The notes: a model not told the origin generated them from the letters alone. 42,257 bases of DNA from an uncultured Gemmiger sp. (GCA_944388245.1 CALXIA010000016.1:1-42257), one strand, 5' to 3'; shown: positions 31,421 to 39,791, counted from the first letter of the stretch. Translations and numbers: made by a program.

Positions 31421-32226
31421 AACGAGCCGTAACCGCCCTGGCGGCGCTGGTGTGCATAGCAGCCGGCGTTGTGCGCGGGCTGGACCTTTTCGCATACAAC
31501 GACTGGACCACCGGGTTTGTCACCTGGGGGTCGGTCTGGGCCCGATACGGGGTGCTGGCCGGGGTGCTGGCGCTGATCGGGGTGGCCGCCCTGGCCCAGC
31601 AGCCGGGGAGTTTCCGGCTCACCGCCCCCCGCCGGGGCCTGGGCGTTTACGGGTTGCTGGCCTCGGTGGTGTTCGCGGCCTGGGCCGGCAGCCAGGCGAT
31701 GCTGCTGTGGCCGCAGCGGGACTGGTTCGGTCTGGTCCAGGCGGGGCTGTTCTTTTTGACGGCGGTGTGGCTGCTGCTGACCGGCCTGGCCCATCTGGGC
31801 GAGGAACTGCAGCCGCCCACCCGCAGCGTGCTGCCGGGGGTCGGCGCCACGCTGGGCTTCTACCTGCTCACGGTGAGCCGGTTCGGCTTTGCCCCGTCCA
31901 GCGTGCAGCGGATCGGCCCCACGGTGGAGGTGTTCAGCGCTCTGCTGGCGCTGCTCTTCTCCACCGCGCTGGTGCGCCTGTTGTATGTGGGGCAGGCCCG
32001 GTCGGCCCGGTGGCTGTATATTCTGGGCCTTACCGCCTTTCTGCTGGGCACCTGCCTGGAACTGCCCCAGACGGTCTTGTCCTGGCGCAACGGCGCGGCT
32101 GACCTGGCCGATGTGGCCTTGAGCGTTCTGCCGGCGCTGGTCGGCCTGGCGGGGCTGGGGGCGGCCTGGGCGGTGTCCGGCCGTCGGGCGCAGACGCCGG
32201 CGCAAACCGAGCCGGCCGCGGAATAA
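31417..32226 (+). CDS. Polytopic membrane protein of unknown function
   Basis: 269 aa. The ATG overlaps the citrate synthase stop by four bases, with GAGGAG upstream inside gltA; longer in-frame starts lie within gltA and are rejected. About seven to eight hydrophobic segments are visible, with short loops, a bias for Leu, Ala and Val, and a short hydrophilic Ala/Gln/Pro-rich tail. No family is recognised and no polar or catalytic residues are repeated within the membrane segments. The tight coupling to citrate synthase may hint at a metabolite-linked role or be only convenient expression. It ends at a very strong terminator. Confidence 0.8.
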   Translation: MKRAVTALAALVCIAAGVVRGLDLFAYNDWTTGFVTWGSVWARYGVLAGVLALIGVAALAQQPGSFRLTAPRRGLGVYGLLASVVFAAWAGSQAMLLWPQRDWFGLVQAGLFFLTAVWLLLTGLAHLGEELQPPTRSVLPGVGATLGFYLLTVSRFGFAPSSVQRIGPTVEVFSALLALLFSTALVRLLYVGQARSARWLYILGLTAFLLGTCLELPQTVLSWRNGAADLADVALSVLPALVGLAGLGAAWAVSGRRAQTPAQTEPAAE

Positions 32227-32231
32227 AACGA

Positions 32232-32280
32232 AAAAACCGGGAGGCCCTGCCGCGCTGCGCGGCAGGGCCTCCCGGTTTTT
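32232..32280. terminator. Bidirectional terminator, 23-bp perfect stem
   Basis: Arms 32232-32254 and 32258-32280 are perfect reverse complements around the 3-base loop CTG, with A5 and T5 at the ends. It separates convergent transcripts of the gltA operon and the LUD gene. Confidence 0.95.
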
Positions 32281-32292
32281 GGACAGAACGGA

Positions 32293-32931
32293 TCAGAATC
32301 CCAGCGGTTCGCCCACAAACAGCACCTTGACCCGGTCCGGGTCCCGCTGGAACCGGGTGATCAGAGTGTTGCAGCAGATGCGGGCAGGGCTGTGGCAGTT
32401 TTCACAGCGGCCGGTCTGGGCGCAGGGGGTGCGGCTGTTCAGCCGGGCGGTGTTGGCGGGGGCGGCCAGGGTCTCCAGCCGGCTTTGGGCCTCCGCCAGA
32501 TCCCGCACGATCTTGTTGCAGCCCACGATCACCAGCACATGAGCCGGGCCGAAGGCGATGGCGGCCACCCGGTTGGAGTTGCCGTCCACGTTAAACAACT
32601 CCCCCTCCTCGGTCACGGCGTTGCTGCTGGTCAGATACCAGTCGGCGCTGAACACGTCCCGGTACAGTTTGTCCAGTTCTTCGGGGCCGGCGGCCTTGCT
32701 CCGGTCCAGGTAGCGGTATCCGCCCTGGGCCAGCAGATCGGTCACGCCGCACTCGCTCAGGGTGGCGGACCCCCCGTGGGACACGCTGCAACCGGCGGGC
32801 AGCAGCTGCCGGACAAAGGCGGGCACCTGATCGGCCCGCTCGCAATAAAAGGCTTTCATGTTGTTGCGCTCCACCGCCGCCATGGCGCGGCGGATGCGCT
32901 TTTCCACGACAGAACGCACAAATTCATTCAT
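32293..32931 (-). CDS. LUD-domain (lactate utilization-like) protein
   Basis: 212 aa from the ATG with AGGAGG upstream. It matches the short stand-alone LUD type of clostridia: SVSHGGSATLSECGV, YLTSSNAVTEEGELFNVDGN, RVAAIAFGPAHVLVIVGCNK. A C-terminal cysteine cluster CAQTGRCENCHSPARICC may bind an iron-sulfur centre or zinc. LUD proteins relate to LutB/LutC of lactate oxidation and to CoA-binding folds; this type, without lutA or lutB neighbours, has no proven role. It is a single-gene unit, divergent from a redoxin-fold protein. Confidence 0.92.
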   Translation of the reverse strand: MNEFVRSVVEKRIRRAMAAVERNNMKAFYCERADQVPAFVRQLLPAGCSVSHGGSATLSECGVTDLLAQGGYRYLDRSKAAGPEELDKLYRDVFSADWYLTSSNAVTEEGELFNVDGNSNRVAAIAFGPAHVLVIVGCNKIVRDLAEAQSRLETLAAPANTARLNSRTPCAQTGRCENCHSPARICCNTLITRFQRDPDRVKVLFVGEPLGF

Positions 32932-33034
32932 GGTTGTTACCTCCTGTTCTGGGCGGGTATGCCGGGCGCGGCGCGGGGAACACTGATCGTATACCCCGAC
33001 CTGGGCGCCAGTACCCGAAAACTTTTTTGATTCC

Positions 33035-33043
33035 ATTATACCA
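33035..33043 (-). promoter_or_regulatory. Extended -10 promoter of the LUD gene
   Basis: On the minus strand TGG-TATAAT (33043-33035); no good -35 at the usual distance. Confidence 0.6.
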
Positions 33044-33058
33044 GATGGGTCAAGAAGG

Positions 33059-33086
33059 TTGACAGAAAGACAGGAGTGTGTAGAAT
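33059..33086 (+). promoter_or_regulatory. Promoter of the redoxin-fold gene
   Basis: TTGACA (33059-33064), 16-bp spacer, TAGAAT (33081-33086). The -10 overlaps an in-frame ATG at 33085, so that ATG cannot serve transcripts from this promoter; the GTG at 33121 can. Confidence 0.65.
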
Positions 33087-33120
33087 GAATAAGAGAGTAT
33101 TATTTTCGGAGGTGCCCTTC

Positions 33121-34002
33121 GTGCCCAAAAAGTTACAGGCGGGGGATCAGATCCCGCGCTTTACCTACGATAGCCCCTACCAGCCGCAGCTGCCTTTCTA
33201 TGAACTGCTGGACGATGAAAAGCCGCTGTTTGTGGTGTTCATGCGCAACTTCGGCCACCCCATCACCCGGCATTATGTCATGGAATACATCCAGGACAAG
33301 GACAAGCTGACCAGCGCTCGTCTGGCCTGCGTGGTGCGCACCGATCCCCATGTGATCGCCGGTGCGATTCCGGCCGATCAGATGCCCTTTGCGCTGATCT
33401 GCGACGCGGAAGGGGTGCTCTATGAGCATTTCTGTGTGCCCGAGACCACCAGCTGGTTCCGCAGCCACTCCCTGACCGCGCTGCGCATCCTGAAGGCGGC
33501 CCGCAAGATGGGATATAAGGCGACCGAGGGGGAGACCTACCAGTTACCGCTGACCCTGCTCATCGACCGGGACGGTACGGTGCTGATGGCCCACTACGGG
33601 CAGAGCCTGACCGACCTGCCGGAGAACTGCGCCGCGATGGAAAAGGTGGCCCGGGCCGTGCTGGAAGAGCAGCGCCGCGAAGCGGAGAAACAGCAGCGCC
33701 GGGCGGCGCGCCACCCGGACGACCCTGCGGAGACGGAGAAGGACGAAGCCGGGGAGGACTGGGCGGATCAACGGGCACACGAGGAAGAGCCGGAGAACGA
33801 TTTCCCGCGGCAGGCGGCGCAGCCTGACATGGAGCTGCCCGATCTGCCCGACGCTGGCACCGAACTGCCCGAGATCCCGGCCGCGGCCCCCGCGCTGGAG
33901 GACGGCGAGGAGACCGGGGCCGCCCAGGAGGAACCGACGCCCCGGCCGGATATGGTCCAGGCCGCCGAACTGTTGTTCGGGGAGGACGAGAAGAACCAGT
34001 AA
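33121..34002 (+). CDS. Thioredoxin-fold (AhpC/TSA-like) protein lacking the active-site cysteine, with acidic tail
   Basis: 293 aa from GTG 33121. This start is chosen because GGAGG lies 8 bp upstream, the promoter's -10 covers the earlier ATG at 33085, and KLQAGDQIPRFTYD is the normal redoxin N-terminus. Residues about 1-170 form a peroxiredoxin-like fold with PLFVVFMRNFGHPITRHYVM where redox-active members have a Cys-containing motif; here Gly-His-Pro replaces it. TLLIDRDGTVLMAHYG follows. From about residue 180 to the end the chain is highly charged and repetitive (EEQRREAEKQQRRAAR, then MELPDLPDAGTELPEIP), likely disordered. No signal peptide. Catalytic redox activity is doubtful; a binding or regulatory role is possible. 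It is monocistronic. Confidence 0.78.
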   Translation: MPKKLQAGDQIPRFTYDSPYQPQLPFYELLDDEKPLFVVFMRNFGHPITRHYVMEYIQDKDKLTSARLACVVRTDPHVIAGAIPADQMPFALICDAEGVLYEHFCVPETTSWFRSHSLTALRILKAARKMGYKATEGETYQLPLTLLIDRDGTVLMAHYGQSLTDLPENCAAMEKVARAVLEEQRREAEKQQRRAARHPDDPAETEKDEAGEDWADQRAHEEEPENDFPRQAAQPDMELPDLPDAGTELPEIPAAAPALEDGEETGAAQEEPTPRPDMVQAAELLFGEDEKNQ

Positions 34003-34019
34003 GCCGGCAGGAAAACAGC

Positions 34020-34050
34020 AAACGGGAGAGGGAAAGCCCTCTCCCGTTTT
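34020..34050 (+). terminator. Terminator of the redoxin-fold gene
   Basis: A 13-bp perfect stem (34020-34032 with 34037-34049), AAAG loop, T4. Confidence 0.92.
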
Positions 34051-34070
34051 GGTTTGCCGCTTCTCGATCG

Positions 34071-34104
34071 AAAAACAGGCCCCCGCGATCCACGCGGGGG
34101 CCTG
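34071..34104 (-). terminator. Terminator of the DUF4179 gene
   Basis: A 12-bp perfect stem (34076-34087 with 34093-34104), 5-base loop; T5 follows on the minus strand. Confidence 0.9.
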
Positions 34105-34120
34105 TGCTGTACAAAAACGA

Positions 34121-35479
34121 TCAGTTCCAGACTACCGGCTGGCCGGACAGGGTGATCTGCGCCACCTGGCTGGTGTCCACCGGGGTGCGGAACAGCATCC
34201 GATAGACGATGTGCTCGCCGTCGGTGCTCACCGAGGAGGAGATGAATTCCGGCTGGGTGCCGTCCTTCAGGGTGACCACCGGGGTCAGGTCAGGGGTGTC
34301 GGCGTAGAGTTCGCCGTGCCCCTCAATGACGATGCCCAGGCTGGACAGCGCCACCTGATCCAGCTGCCAGCTGCCGGTGTCCAGATCGCAGGTCCCGGTA
34401 CGGTCCGCGTGGGCGGGCTCCAGCGTAAAGGTTGCCTGCCAGCCCGCGTCGCAGGCCACGGTGCAGCTCACGCCGCTGGCGCACAGGGTCCATTCCGCGG
34501 GATCGGCGCCTTCGGGCAGCGGCAGCACATACTCCTGAACGCCGCTGCTGAAGCCGGCGTCGCCCTCTTCCAGGATCGCCTCCAGCACCGCCATCCCGCT
34601 CTCCTCGTCGCCGGTGCGCTGCAAACCCAGGTTCACATGGGAGAACCGGCCCAGATCCTCGTCCTGCCGCAGCTGCAGATGCAGCGCATTGTCCACCAGG
34701 CCCACCGCCTGGACCGTCAGCCAGTCAAATCCTTCCACCGTGTAGGAGAACTGGGGCTTGAGCACCGGCAGGCTGTTTGCGTCCATCAGCTTTTCCAGTG
34801 CCTCGTCCCCCTGGCCGTTCAACATGCTCCAGCCATAGTCCAGCGAGGGATAGGAGAGGGCGGGCGCGGGCTGCAGCGCGGCCAGTTCGGCCACCGTCCA
34901 GCCGGTAGAGCGGGGCGGATAATACTCGATACCGGAGGAAAACGCCTCCACCTGCACGGTGATCTTGTCGCTCTGCACCTCTTCGCCGGTCAGCCGGAAC
35001 ATGGCGGTCCCGGTCTCGGGATCGTAGTCCACCTGTTCCGCGTGGGCGAAAGCGGCGCCCTCCAGCTGGTAGTTCCACAGCTGGGTGGTCTCCTGAACGC
35101 GGCCCTGGCCGGTGGTGTCCCGCAGGGTCAGGTAGACAACGGCGGTGTCCTCGCTGCGCATGGAGGCCAGCACCTCCATGCGGATGCCGTCCGCCTCGCT
35201 GACCTGGTTCACCGGCTGCAAAAAGGTCAATGTCTGCCGGCCCAGCACCGCCAGCTGGCGGGCCAGTTCCGGCGAGGTGGCCAGCACCCCGGCGCTGAGC
35301 ACCAGCGCCGCGGCGAATACCGCCGCCACGCTGAGCAGCCGCCGCGCCGCGCTGCGGCGATGCACTTGCAGTGGTTCCGGCCGGCACCGGGCCAGGATCG
35401 CGGCCTTTTGCCCGGGCGAAAGGGCCACGCCCGAAAGGCCGTCTTCGACTGCCTTTCGGATGGATGGTTCAGAGATCAT
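34121..35479 (-). CDS. DUF4179-type membrane protein, probable anti-sigma factor
   Basis: 452 aa. A short cytosolic N-terminus (about 45 residues, ISEPSIRKAVEDGLSG) precedes one membrane segment (about residues 47-68, LLSVAAVFAAALVLSAGVLA) and a large extracellular domain of some 380 residues rich in beta-type segments. This is the DUF4179 arrangement. The gene overlaps the upstream ECF sigma gene by 11 bp, so the two are translationally coupled; such partners usually hold the sigma factor inactive until an envelope signal arrives. The anti-sigma ZAS zinc motif HxxxCxxC is not visible in the N-terminus. Function as anti-sigma is inferred from topology and coupling. Confidence 0.82.
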   Translation of the reverse strand: MISEPSIRKAVEDGLSGVALSPGQKAAILARCRPEPLQVHRRSAARRLLSVAAVFAAALVLSAGVLATSPELARQLAVLGRQTLTFLQPVNQVSEADGIRMEVLASMRSEDTAVVYLTLRDTTGQGRVQETTQLWNYQLEGAAFAHAEQVDYDPETGTAMFRLTGEEVQSDKITVQVEAFSSGIEYYPPRSTGWTVAELAALQPAPALSYPSLDYGWSMLNGQGDEALEKLMDANSLPVLKPQFSYTVEGFDWLTVQAVGLVDNALHLQLRQDEDLGRFSHVNLGLQRTGDEESGMAVLEAILEEGDAGFSSGVQEYVLPLPEGADPAEWTLCASGVSCTVACDAGWQATFTLEPAHADRTGTCDLDTGSWQLDQVALSSLGIVIEGHGELYADTPDLTPVVTLKDGTQPEFISSSVSTDGEHIVYRMLFRTPVDTSQVAQITLSGQPVVWN

Positions 35480-35984
35480 CGCGGGGCACCTCCTCCAATC
35501 GTTTTGCCAGCTGTTCCCGGGCGCGCCGCAGCCGGACGCTCACCGTGCTCTGGGGCGCGTGCAGCAGCTGGGCGATCTCGCCCACTGAATACTGGTGGTA
35601 GTAATGCAGCAGGACGACTTCGCGGTATTTCGGCTTTAGAGCCAGCACCTCGGCCAGCAGCCGGCCGCTCTCGCTGCGCAGGGCTTCCGGGGAGGCCAAC
35701 TCGGGGTATTGTTCCACCAGATTGACCTTCTTGTGCCAGGCACTGCGCAGATAGTCCTTGCAGACGTTGGCCGTCACCCGCATGACAAAAGCCTTTTCCG
35801 AGGCGGGAGAATCCTCCAGCGGGCGATAGCTCTTGTAGATCTTGACAAACGCGTCCTGCACGGCGTCCTGGGCCAGGTGCGCGTCGCCCAGATAGGCACA
35901 GCAAACACGCAGCATGGCGTCGCCATACTGATCCACAAGGCGCTCCATCTCCTCGGCACTCAGGCCGGCCTTCGCAGCGAACAA
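35469..35984 (-). CDS. ECF-type RNA polymerase sigma factor
   Basis: 171 aa from a TTG start that has AAGGA 9 bp upstream; the first in-frame ATG lies 12 codons later and lacks a spaced ribosome site. Region 2: MLRVCCAYLGDAHLAQDAVQ and DAFVKIYKSY, with core-binding and -10 recognition. Region 4: VVLLHYYHQYSVGEIAQLL, then STVSVRLRRAREQLAKRLE, the -35-binding helix-turn-helix. No region 1 or 3, as for the ECF group. It is followed by a DUF4179 anti-sigma candidate with an 11-bp overlap. The AT-rich 190 bp upstream probably holds its promoter; a TGTAAC element (minus strand) is a possible ECF -35, not certain. Confidence 0.93.
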   Translation of the reverse strand: MFAAKAGLSAEEMERLVDQYGDAMLRVCCAYLGDAHLAQDAVQDAFVKIYKSYRPLEDSPASEKAFVMRVTANVCKDYLRSAWHKKVNLVEQYPELASPEALRSESGRLLAEVLALKPKYREVVLLHYYHQYSVGEIAQLLHAPQSTVSVRLRRAREQLAKRLEEVPRDDL

Positions 35985-36172
35985 CTCTTCACGTCCTTAA
36001 CGCCTTCACCCAAACAACGATTGAGGGGGCAAAAATATTTCAATTTTGTCACCGGACCGTTACAGTTTGTTTACAAAAACCGCTCCGGGCAAAAACGGGC
36101 CGCGGAAAGGCATATTCCGCAACCCGCCTACCTAGATTATAGCGGATTGCGGCCGGGAGCGCAACCGCGCGG
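35985..36172 (-). other. Upstream region of the ECF sigma gene
   Basis: An AT-richer stretch (about 36000-36080) in a GC-rich genome. No gene seen. It must contain the sigma gene's promoter; no single -35/-10 pair stands out. Confidence 0.45.
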
Positions 36173-36177
36173 CAAGC

Positions 36178-36209
36178 AAAAACGCCGCCGGGCCCAATGC
36201 CCGGCGGCG
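36178..36209 (-). terminator. Terminator of proS
   Basis: An 11-bp perfect stem (36183-36193 with 36199-36209), 5-base loop, T5 on the minus strand, 12 bp after the proS stop. Confidence 0.92.
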
Positions 36210-36221
36210 CAGCGTGGTAAT

Positions 36222-37661
36222 TTAATAGGCTTTGCCCCAGTAGACCATGACCTTGGCGGGCTTGCCGCAGCAGGGGCAGACGTCGCTGAGATGCTCCTGC
36301 TCAAACGGCATGCACCGGCTGGACAGGCCCACCTCTTCCTTCATCTTCTCCTCGCAGGCCTCGTCGCCGCACCACATGGTCTTGATGTAGCCGTTGTTCT
36401 CGGCGGCCAGCTGTTTGACCTGGTCCATGGTGGTGGCGGCCCAGGTGCGGGCCTCCCGGTTTTCCAGCGCGCGCTGGTACAGGTTGGCGGCCAGTTCCTC
36501 CAGCAGGCGGGGGATGGCGGTCTCCAGTTCATCCAGGGAGACAAAGGTCTTTTCCCGGGTATCCCGGCGGACCAGCACACACTGGTTCTTCTCGATGTCC
36601 TTGGGCCCGATCTCCAGGCGCAGCGGCACGCCCTTCATCTCCCACTGGCTGAACTTCCAGCCGGGGCTGTTGTCGCTGGTGTCCAGCTTGACCCGGGCAA
36701 ACTTGCCCACCCGGGCGGCCAGTTCCTCGGCCTTTTCGGCCACGCCGGGCTTGTGGGCGGCCACCGGCACGATCACCACCTGATAGGGGGCGATGGCCGG
36801 GGGCAGGATCAGCCCCTCGTCGTCGCCGTGGGTCATGATGATGGCGCCCACCAGACGGGTGGACACCCCCCAGCTGGTCTGATGGGGGTATTGCAGCTGG
36901 TTGTCCCGGCCGGTGAACTGCACGTCGAAGGCGCGGGAGAAGCCGTCGCCAAAATAGTGGCTGGTGCCGCTCTGCAGGGCCTTGCCGTCGTGCATCATGG
37001 CCTCGATGGTGTAGGTGGCCTCCGCGCCGGCAAATTTCTCCTTGTCGGTCTTTTTGCCCTTGACCACCGGGATCATCAGGTACTTCTCACAGAAATCCGC
37101 GTAGGTGTTCAACTGCTGCAGGGTCTCGTCGATGGCCTCCTGGGCGGTCTCGTGGATGGTGTGGCCCTCCTGCCACCAGAACTCCCGGCTGCGCAGGAAG
37201 GGGCGGGTGGTCTTTTCCCAGCGCACCACGCTGCACCACTGGTTGTACTTCATGGGCAGGTCCCGCCAGGAGTGCAGCACGTGGGCGAAGTGGTCGCAGA
37301 ACAAAGTCTCGCTGGTGGGGCGCACGCACATGCGCTCCTCCAGCTTCTCGTTGCCGCCGTAGGTGACCCAGGCCACCTCGGGGGCAAAGCCCTCCACATG
37401 GTCCTTCTCCCGCTGCAGCAGGCTCTCCGGGATAAAGATGGGCATGGCCACGTTCTCATGGCCGGTGGCCTTGAACATCCCGTCCAGAATGTGGGTGATG
37501 TTTTCCCAGATGGCGTAGCCGTAGGGCCGCAGGATCATGCAGCCCTTGACGGTGGAGTAGTCCACCAGTTCCGCCTTGAGGCACACGTCGGTGTACCACT
37601 GGGCAAAGTCCTCGTTGATGGGGGTGATGGCCTCCACCAGTTTTTTCTTCTGTTCGCTCAT
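36222..37661 (-). CDS. proS: Prolyl-tRNA synthetase, archaeal/eukaryal type
   Basis: 479 aa class II synthetase. Motif 2 region ([20 protein letters not shown]), the proline-binding part [10 protein letters not shown], and [18 protein letters not shown] with motif 3 further on ([20 protein letters not shown]) are visible. The anticodon domain follows, and a C-terminal zinc-type module with [10 protein letters not shown] and CPCCGKPAK ends in tyrosine (WGKAY), as in archaeal-type ProRS. It lacks the insertion (editing) domain of bacterial-type ProRS. It charges tRNA-Pro. GGAGGG precedes the ATG. It lies downstream of acpP but a terminator-like hairpin separates them. Confidence 0.97.
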   Translation of the reverse strand: MSEQKKKLVEAITPINEDFAQWYTDVCLKAELVDYSTVKGCMILRPYGYAIWENITHILDGMFKATGHENVAMPIFIPESLLQREKDHVEGFAPEVAWVTYGGNEKLEERMCVRPTSETLFCDHFAHVLHSWRDLPMKYNQWCSVVRWEKTTRPFLRSREFWWQEGHTIHETAQEAIDETLQQLNTYADFCEKYLMIPVVKGKKTDKEKFAGAEATYTIEAMMHDGKALQSGTSHYFGDGFSRAFDVQFTGRDNQLQYPHQTSWGVSTRLVGAIIMTHGDDEGLILPPAIAPYQVVIVPVAAHKPGVAEKAEELAARVGKFARVKLDTSDNSPGWKFSQWEMKGVPLRLEIGPKDIEKNQCVLVRRDTREKTFVSLDELETAIPRLLEELAANLYQRALENREARTWAATTMDQVKQLAAENNGYIKTMWCGDEACEEKMKEEVGLSSRCMPFEQEHLSDVCPCCGKPAKVMVYWGKAY

Positions 37662-37691
37662 CCGATAACTTCCCTCCGCAAGTTTCTGGTG

Positions 37692-37727
37692 AAAAAAGCG
37701 GGCCCCGCGCCAAAGCGTGGGGCTCGC
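37692..37727 (-). terminator. Terminator after acpP
   Basis: A 13-position imperfect stem (37698-37710 with 37715-37727, two mismatches on the minus-strand RNA), 4-base loop, then T6 on the minus strand. It lies between acpP and proS, so some readthrough would be needed if proS lacks its own promoter. Confidence 0.6.
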
Positions 37728-37748
37728 CGGGTGCCGATGGCATGAAGC

Positions 37749-37979
37749 TCAGGTGTGGTCCTCGACGAAACGCACCACGTCGCCCACCGTGTGGAAATTC
37801 TCGATGGCGTCGTCCGGTACCTCTACGTCAAACTCGTCCTCCAGCGCCATCACCAGATCCACCAGGTCCAGGCTGTCGGCGCCGAAGTCGTCCAGAATGT
37901 TGCTGTCCATGGTGATCTCGTCGGGATCGATGTCCAGCTGTTCGGCCAGGCAGGCGCGAATCTTCTCAAACGTATCCAT
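37749..37979 (-). CDS. acpP: Acyl carrier protein
   Basis: 76 aa, acidic, complete. The phosphopantetheine site is [20 protein letters not shown], with the serine of DSL at residue 37. It carries growing acyl chains in fatty acid synthesis. AAGGAGAG precedes the ATG at 37979; longer in-frame starts have no ribosome site. It is a single gene with a strong promoter rather than part of a fab operon in this window. Confidence 0.95.
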   Translation of the reverse strand: MDTFEKIRACLAEQLDIDPDEITMDSNILDDFGADSLDLVDLVMALEDEFDVEVPDDAIENFHTVGDVVRFVEDHT

Positions 37980-38058
37980 GCTATGAACTCTCCTTAACAA
38001 GCTATTCCGGCCGGGCATGCGCGGCGCGAGACCGTGCCCCGGCCAAATCACTATACCT

Positions 38059-38087
38059 TTTATAGCCTATCTGCAAGGGGATGTCAA
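38059..38087 (-). promoter_or_regulatory. Promoter of acpP
   Basis: On the minus strand TTGACA (38087-38082), 17-bp spacer, TATAAA (38064-38059). Confidence 0.85.
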
Positions 38088-38214
38088 GGTTTATTTTGGG
38101 CATCTGGCCACAATTCGCGGAAATTTCCCAGGCAGGTCCGCGCCCGGGGCTTTTCCTGACGAAAACCCTTCCCAAAATCGCCGGTTCGGCCAGCTGCGAC
38201 GGGCCTTGCGGCAA

Positions 38215-39204
38215 TTACAGCAGGGTGCGCCGCAGGGTCTCGCCGTCCTCGGGCCGCAGCAGCGCCGGGGCCACGTCAAACACGGTGGCGGCGCCGGCGT
38301 GGCCGGCGGCATTCATCCGGGCGGCGGCCCGGGCGTAGGCCACCAGCACGCTGGAGGTGAACTCCGGGTTGGAATCCAGCTTCAGGCTGTACTCGATCAC
38401 ATGGGTGTTGGGATGAGCCCCGTCGCCGGTGGTGCCGGTGCGGATCACGCAGCCGCCGTGGGGGATGCCCTTGTGGTCCCGGTCCAGCTCTTCCTGGCTG
38501 ATGAAGTGCACGGTGGTGTCGTAGTCGGCAAAGTAGTTGGGCATGGCCTTGATCTCCCGCTCGATGCGGGCGGTGTCGGCGCCGGGCGCCGCCACCACAA
38601 AACACTCCCGGGTGTGCTTCTGGCGGGTGGTCAGCTCCGGCTGGGCGCCGCTGCGCACCGCCTCCAGGGCGGCGGGCACCGGAATGGTGTACTGCCGGGC
38701 GTCCTGCACCCCCTCGATGCGGCGGATGGCGTCGGAGTGGCCCTGGCTGACCCCCTTGCCCCAGAAGGTGTAGTCCTTGCCCTGGGGCAGGATGGCCCCG
38801 GCGTAGAGCCGGTTCAGCGAGAACATGCCCGGGTCCCAGCCCACCGAGATCAGGGCGGTGGTCTTGGCCGCTTTGGCCGCCGCGTCCACCGCGGCGAAGT
38901 GCTCGGGGATGCGGGCGTGGGTGTCAAAGCTGTCCACCACATTGAACCAGCGGGCCATGGCCGGGGTCTGGGTGGGCAGGTCGGTGGCGCTGCCGCCGCA
39001 CAGGATCATCACGTCGATCCTGTCCTTCCAGTCTTCCGCCTTTTCGGCGGCCACCACCGGCACGCCGGGGGTGTGCAGGGTCAGGGAAGCCGGATCCCGG
39101 CGGGTGAACACCGCCGCCAGTTCCATGTCGGGATTTTGGGCCACGGCGTACTCCACGCCCCGGCCCAGGTTGCCGTATCCCAGAATACCGATTCGAATCG
39201 TCAT
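38215..39204 (-). CDS. ddh: meso-Diaminopimelate dehydrogenase
   Basis: 329 aa. NADP-binding GILGYGNLGRGVEYA at the N-terminus, ILCGGSATDLPTQTP, the substrate-region VDSFDTHARIPEHF, ISVGWDPGMFSLNRLYA, and FWGKGVSQGHSDAIRRIEGV are all diagnostic. It makes meso-DAP in one step by reductive amination of tetrahydrodipicolinate, feeding peptidoglycan and lysine. This fits a DAP-type cell wall, in line with the VanY and SpoIID genes. A GGAGG site precedes the ATG and the gene has its own promoter. No clear terminator is visible after it. Confidence 0.96.
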   Translation of the reverse strand: MTIRIGILGYGNLGRGVEYAVAQNPDMELAAVFTRRDPASLTLHTPGVPVVAAEKAEDWKDRIDVMILCGGSATDLPTQTPAMARWFNVVDSFDTHARIPEHFAAVDAAAKAAKTTALISVGWDPGMFSLNRLYAGAILPQGKDYTFWGKGVSQGHSDAIRRIEGVQDARQYTIPVPAALEAVRSGAQPELTTRQKHTRECFVVAAPGADTARIEREIKAMPNYFADYDTTVHFISQEELDRDHKGIPHGGCVIRTGTTGDGAHPNTHVIEYSLKLDSNPEFTSSVLVAYARAAARMNAAGHAGAATVFDVAPALLRPEDGETLRRTLL

Positions 39205-39274
39205 AGTTGTGCTTTCCTCCTGATCGAGTTATGCGCAAGATTCGGCGGCAAACCGCCGCCCGTCATACAAAATC

Positions 39275-39304
39275 AGTATACCACGTTTCGGGGTTTTTGC
39301 ACAA
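39275..39304 (-). promoter_or_regulatory. Promoter of ddh
   Basis: On the minus strand TTGTGC (39304-39299), 18-bp spacer, TATACT (39280-39275) with TGG extended -10. Confidence 0.7.
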
Positions 39305-39310
39305 CCGCGC

Positions 39311-39340
39311 AAAAAAAGAACCCGGGGCAAACGCCCCGGG
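39311..39340 (-). terminator. Terminator of the DUF1874 gene
   Basis: An 8-bp GC stem (39321-39328 with 39333-39340), AAAC loop; on the minus strand TTCTTTTTTT follows. Confidence 0.85.
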
Positions 39341-39369
39341 CACGGAGAGGAAAAGCCGGCGTGCAAGGT

Positions 39370-39753
39370 TCAGGGTTCCTCCAGCCGGGTAACAAACTGG
39401 CAGTATACATAGAGGTTTTGCAACTTGGTGGCCTCGTTGCCATAGACGGTCTGGATGCTGGGCTGGGTCTCCGAGGGGGTCACATAAAACCGGAAGACGA
39501 TCGCGTCCTGACCGGGGGCCATCTCCTCCACCGGCAGATAGTGGAAATTGCTGATCACGATGCCGGCGTGCTTGTAGAGCAGCTGCTCGATCTCCGGGTG
39601 GGAGAAGCAGCGCAGCACGTCCTTCTGGCCGTGCATCTCCACGATGGCCCGCACCTCCTCAAAGGAGATCTCCTGGAACCGATAGGTCCCGCTGTGCAGC
39701 AGATCCAGCGCCGAGGCGTTGTCCACCAGCAGCAATGCTTTGGCTGAATTCAT
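39370..39753 (-). CDS. DUF1874 / STIV B116-like protein (AcrIII-1 ring-nuclease relative)
   Basis: 127 aa from the ATG with AGGGAGAAG upstream. The pattern SGTYRFQEISFEEVRAIVE, then CFSHPEIEQLLYKHAGIVIS, GQDAIVFRFYVTP and a final YVYCQFVTRLE follows the DUF1874 fold of STIV B116 and AcrIII-1 proteins. His52 (SHPE) sits where AcrIII-1 has the catalytic His of its IGHEST block. AcrIII-1/Crn2 proteins degrade cyclic tetra-adenylate made by type III CRISPR. Whether this member does so is inference: the sequence is divergent and no CRISPR genes are in the window. It is a single-gene unit with its own promoter and terminator, in a housekeeping neighbourhood. Confidence 0.68.
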   Translation of the reverse strand: MNSAKALLLVDNASALDLLHSGTYRFQEISFEEVRAIVEMHGQKDVLRCFSHPEIEQLLYKHAGIVISNFHYLPVEEMAPGQDAIVFRFYVTPSETQPSIQTVYGNEATKLQNLYVYCQFVTRLEEP

Positions 39754-39791
39754 TCTTCTCCCTGCCTTTCTGAAAATCATTTTCTATATTC

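Noticed and set aside
33085-33120. ATG at 33085 as start of the redoxin-fold gene
   Set aside because: It overlaps the promoter's -10 box; the GTG at 33121 has a well-placed GGAGG and matches the family's N-terminus.
35709-37745. A 678-codon plus-strand open frame opposite proS
   Set aside because: Antisense shadow of proS and the ECF gene; composition is unlike any protein family.
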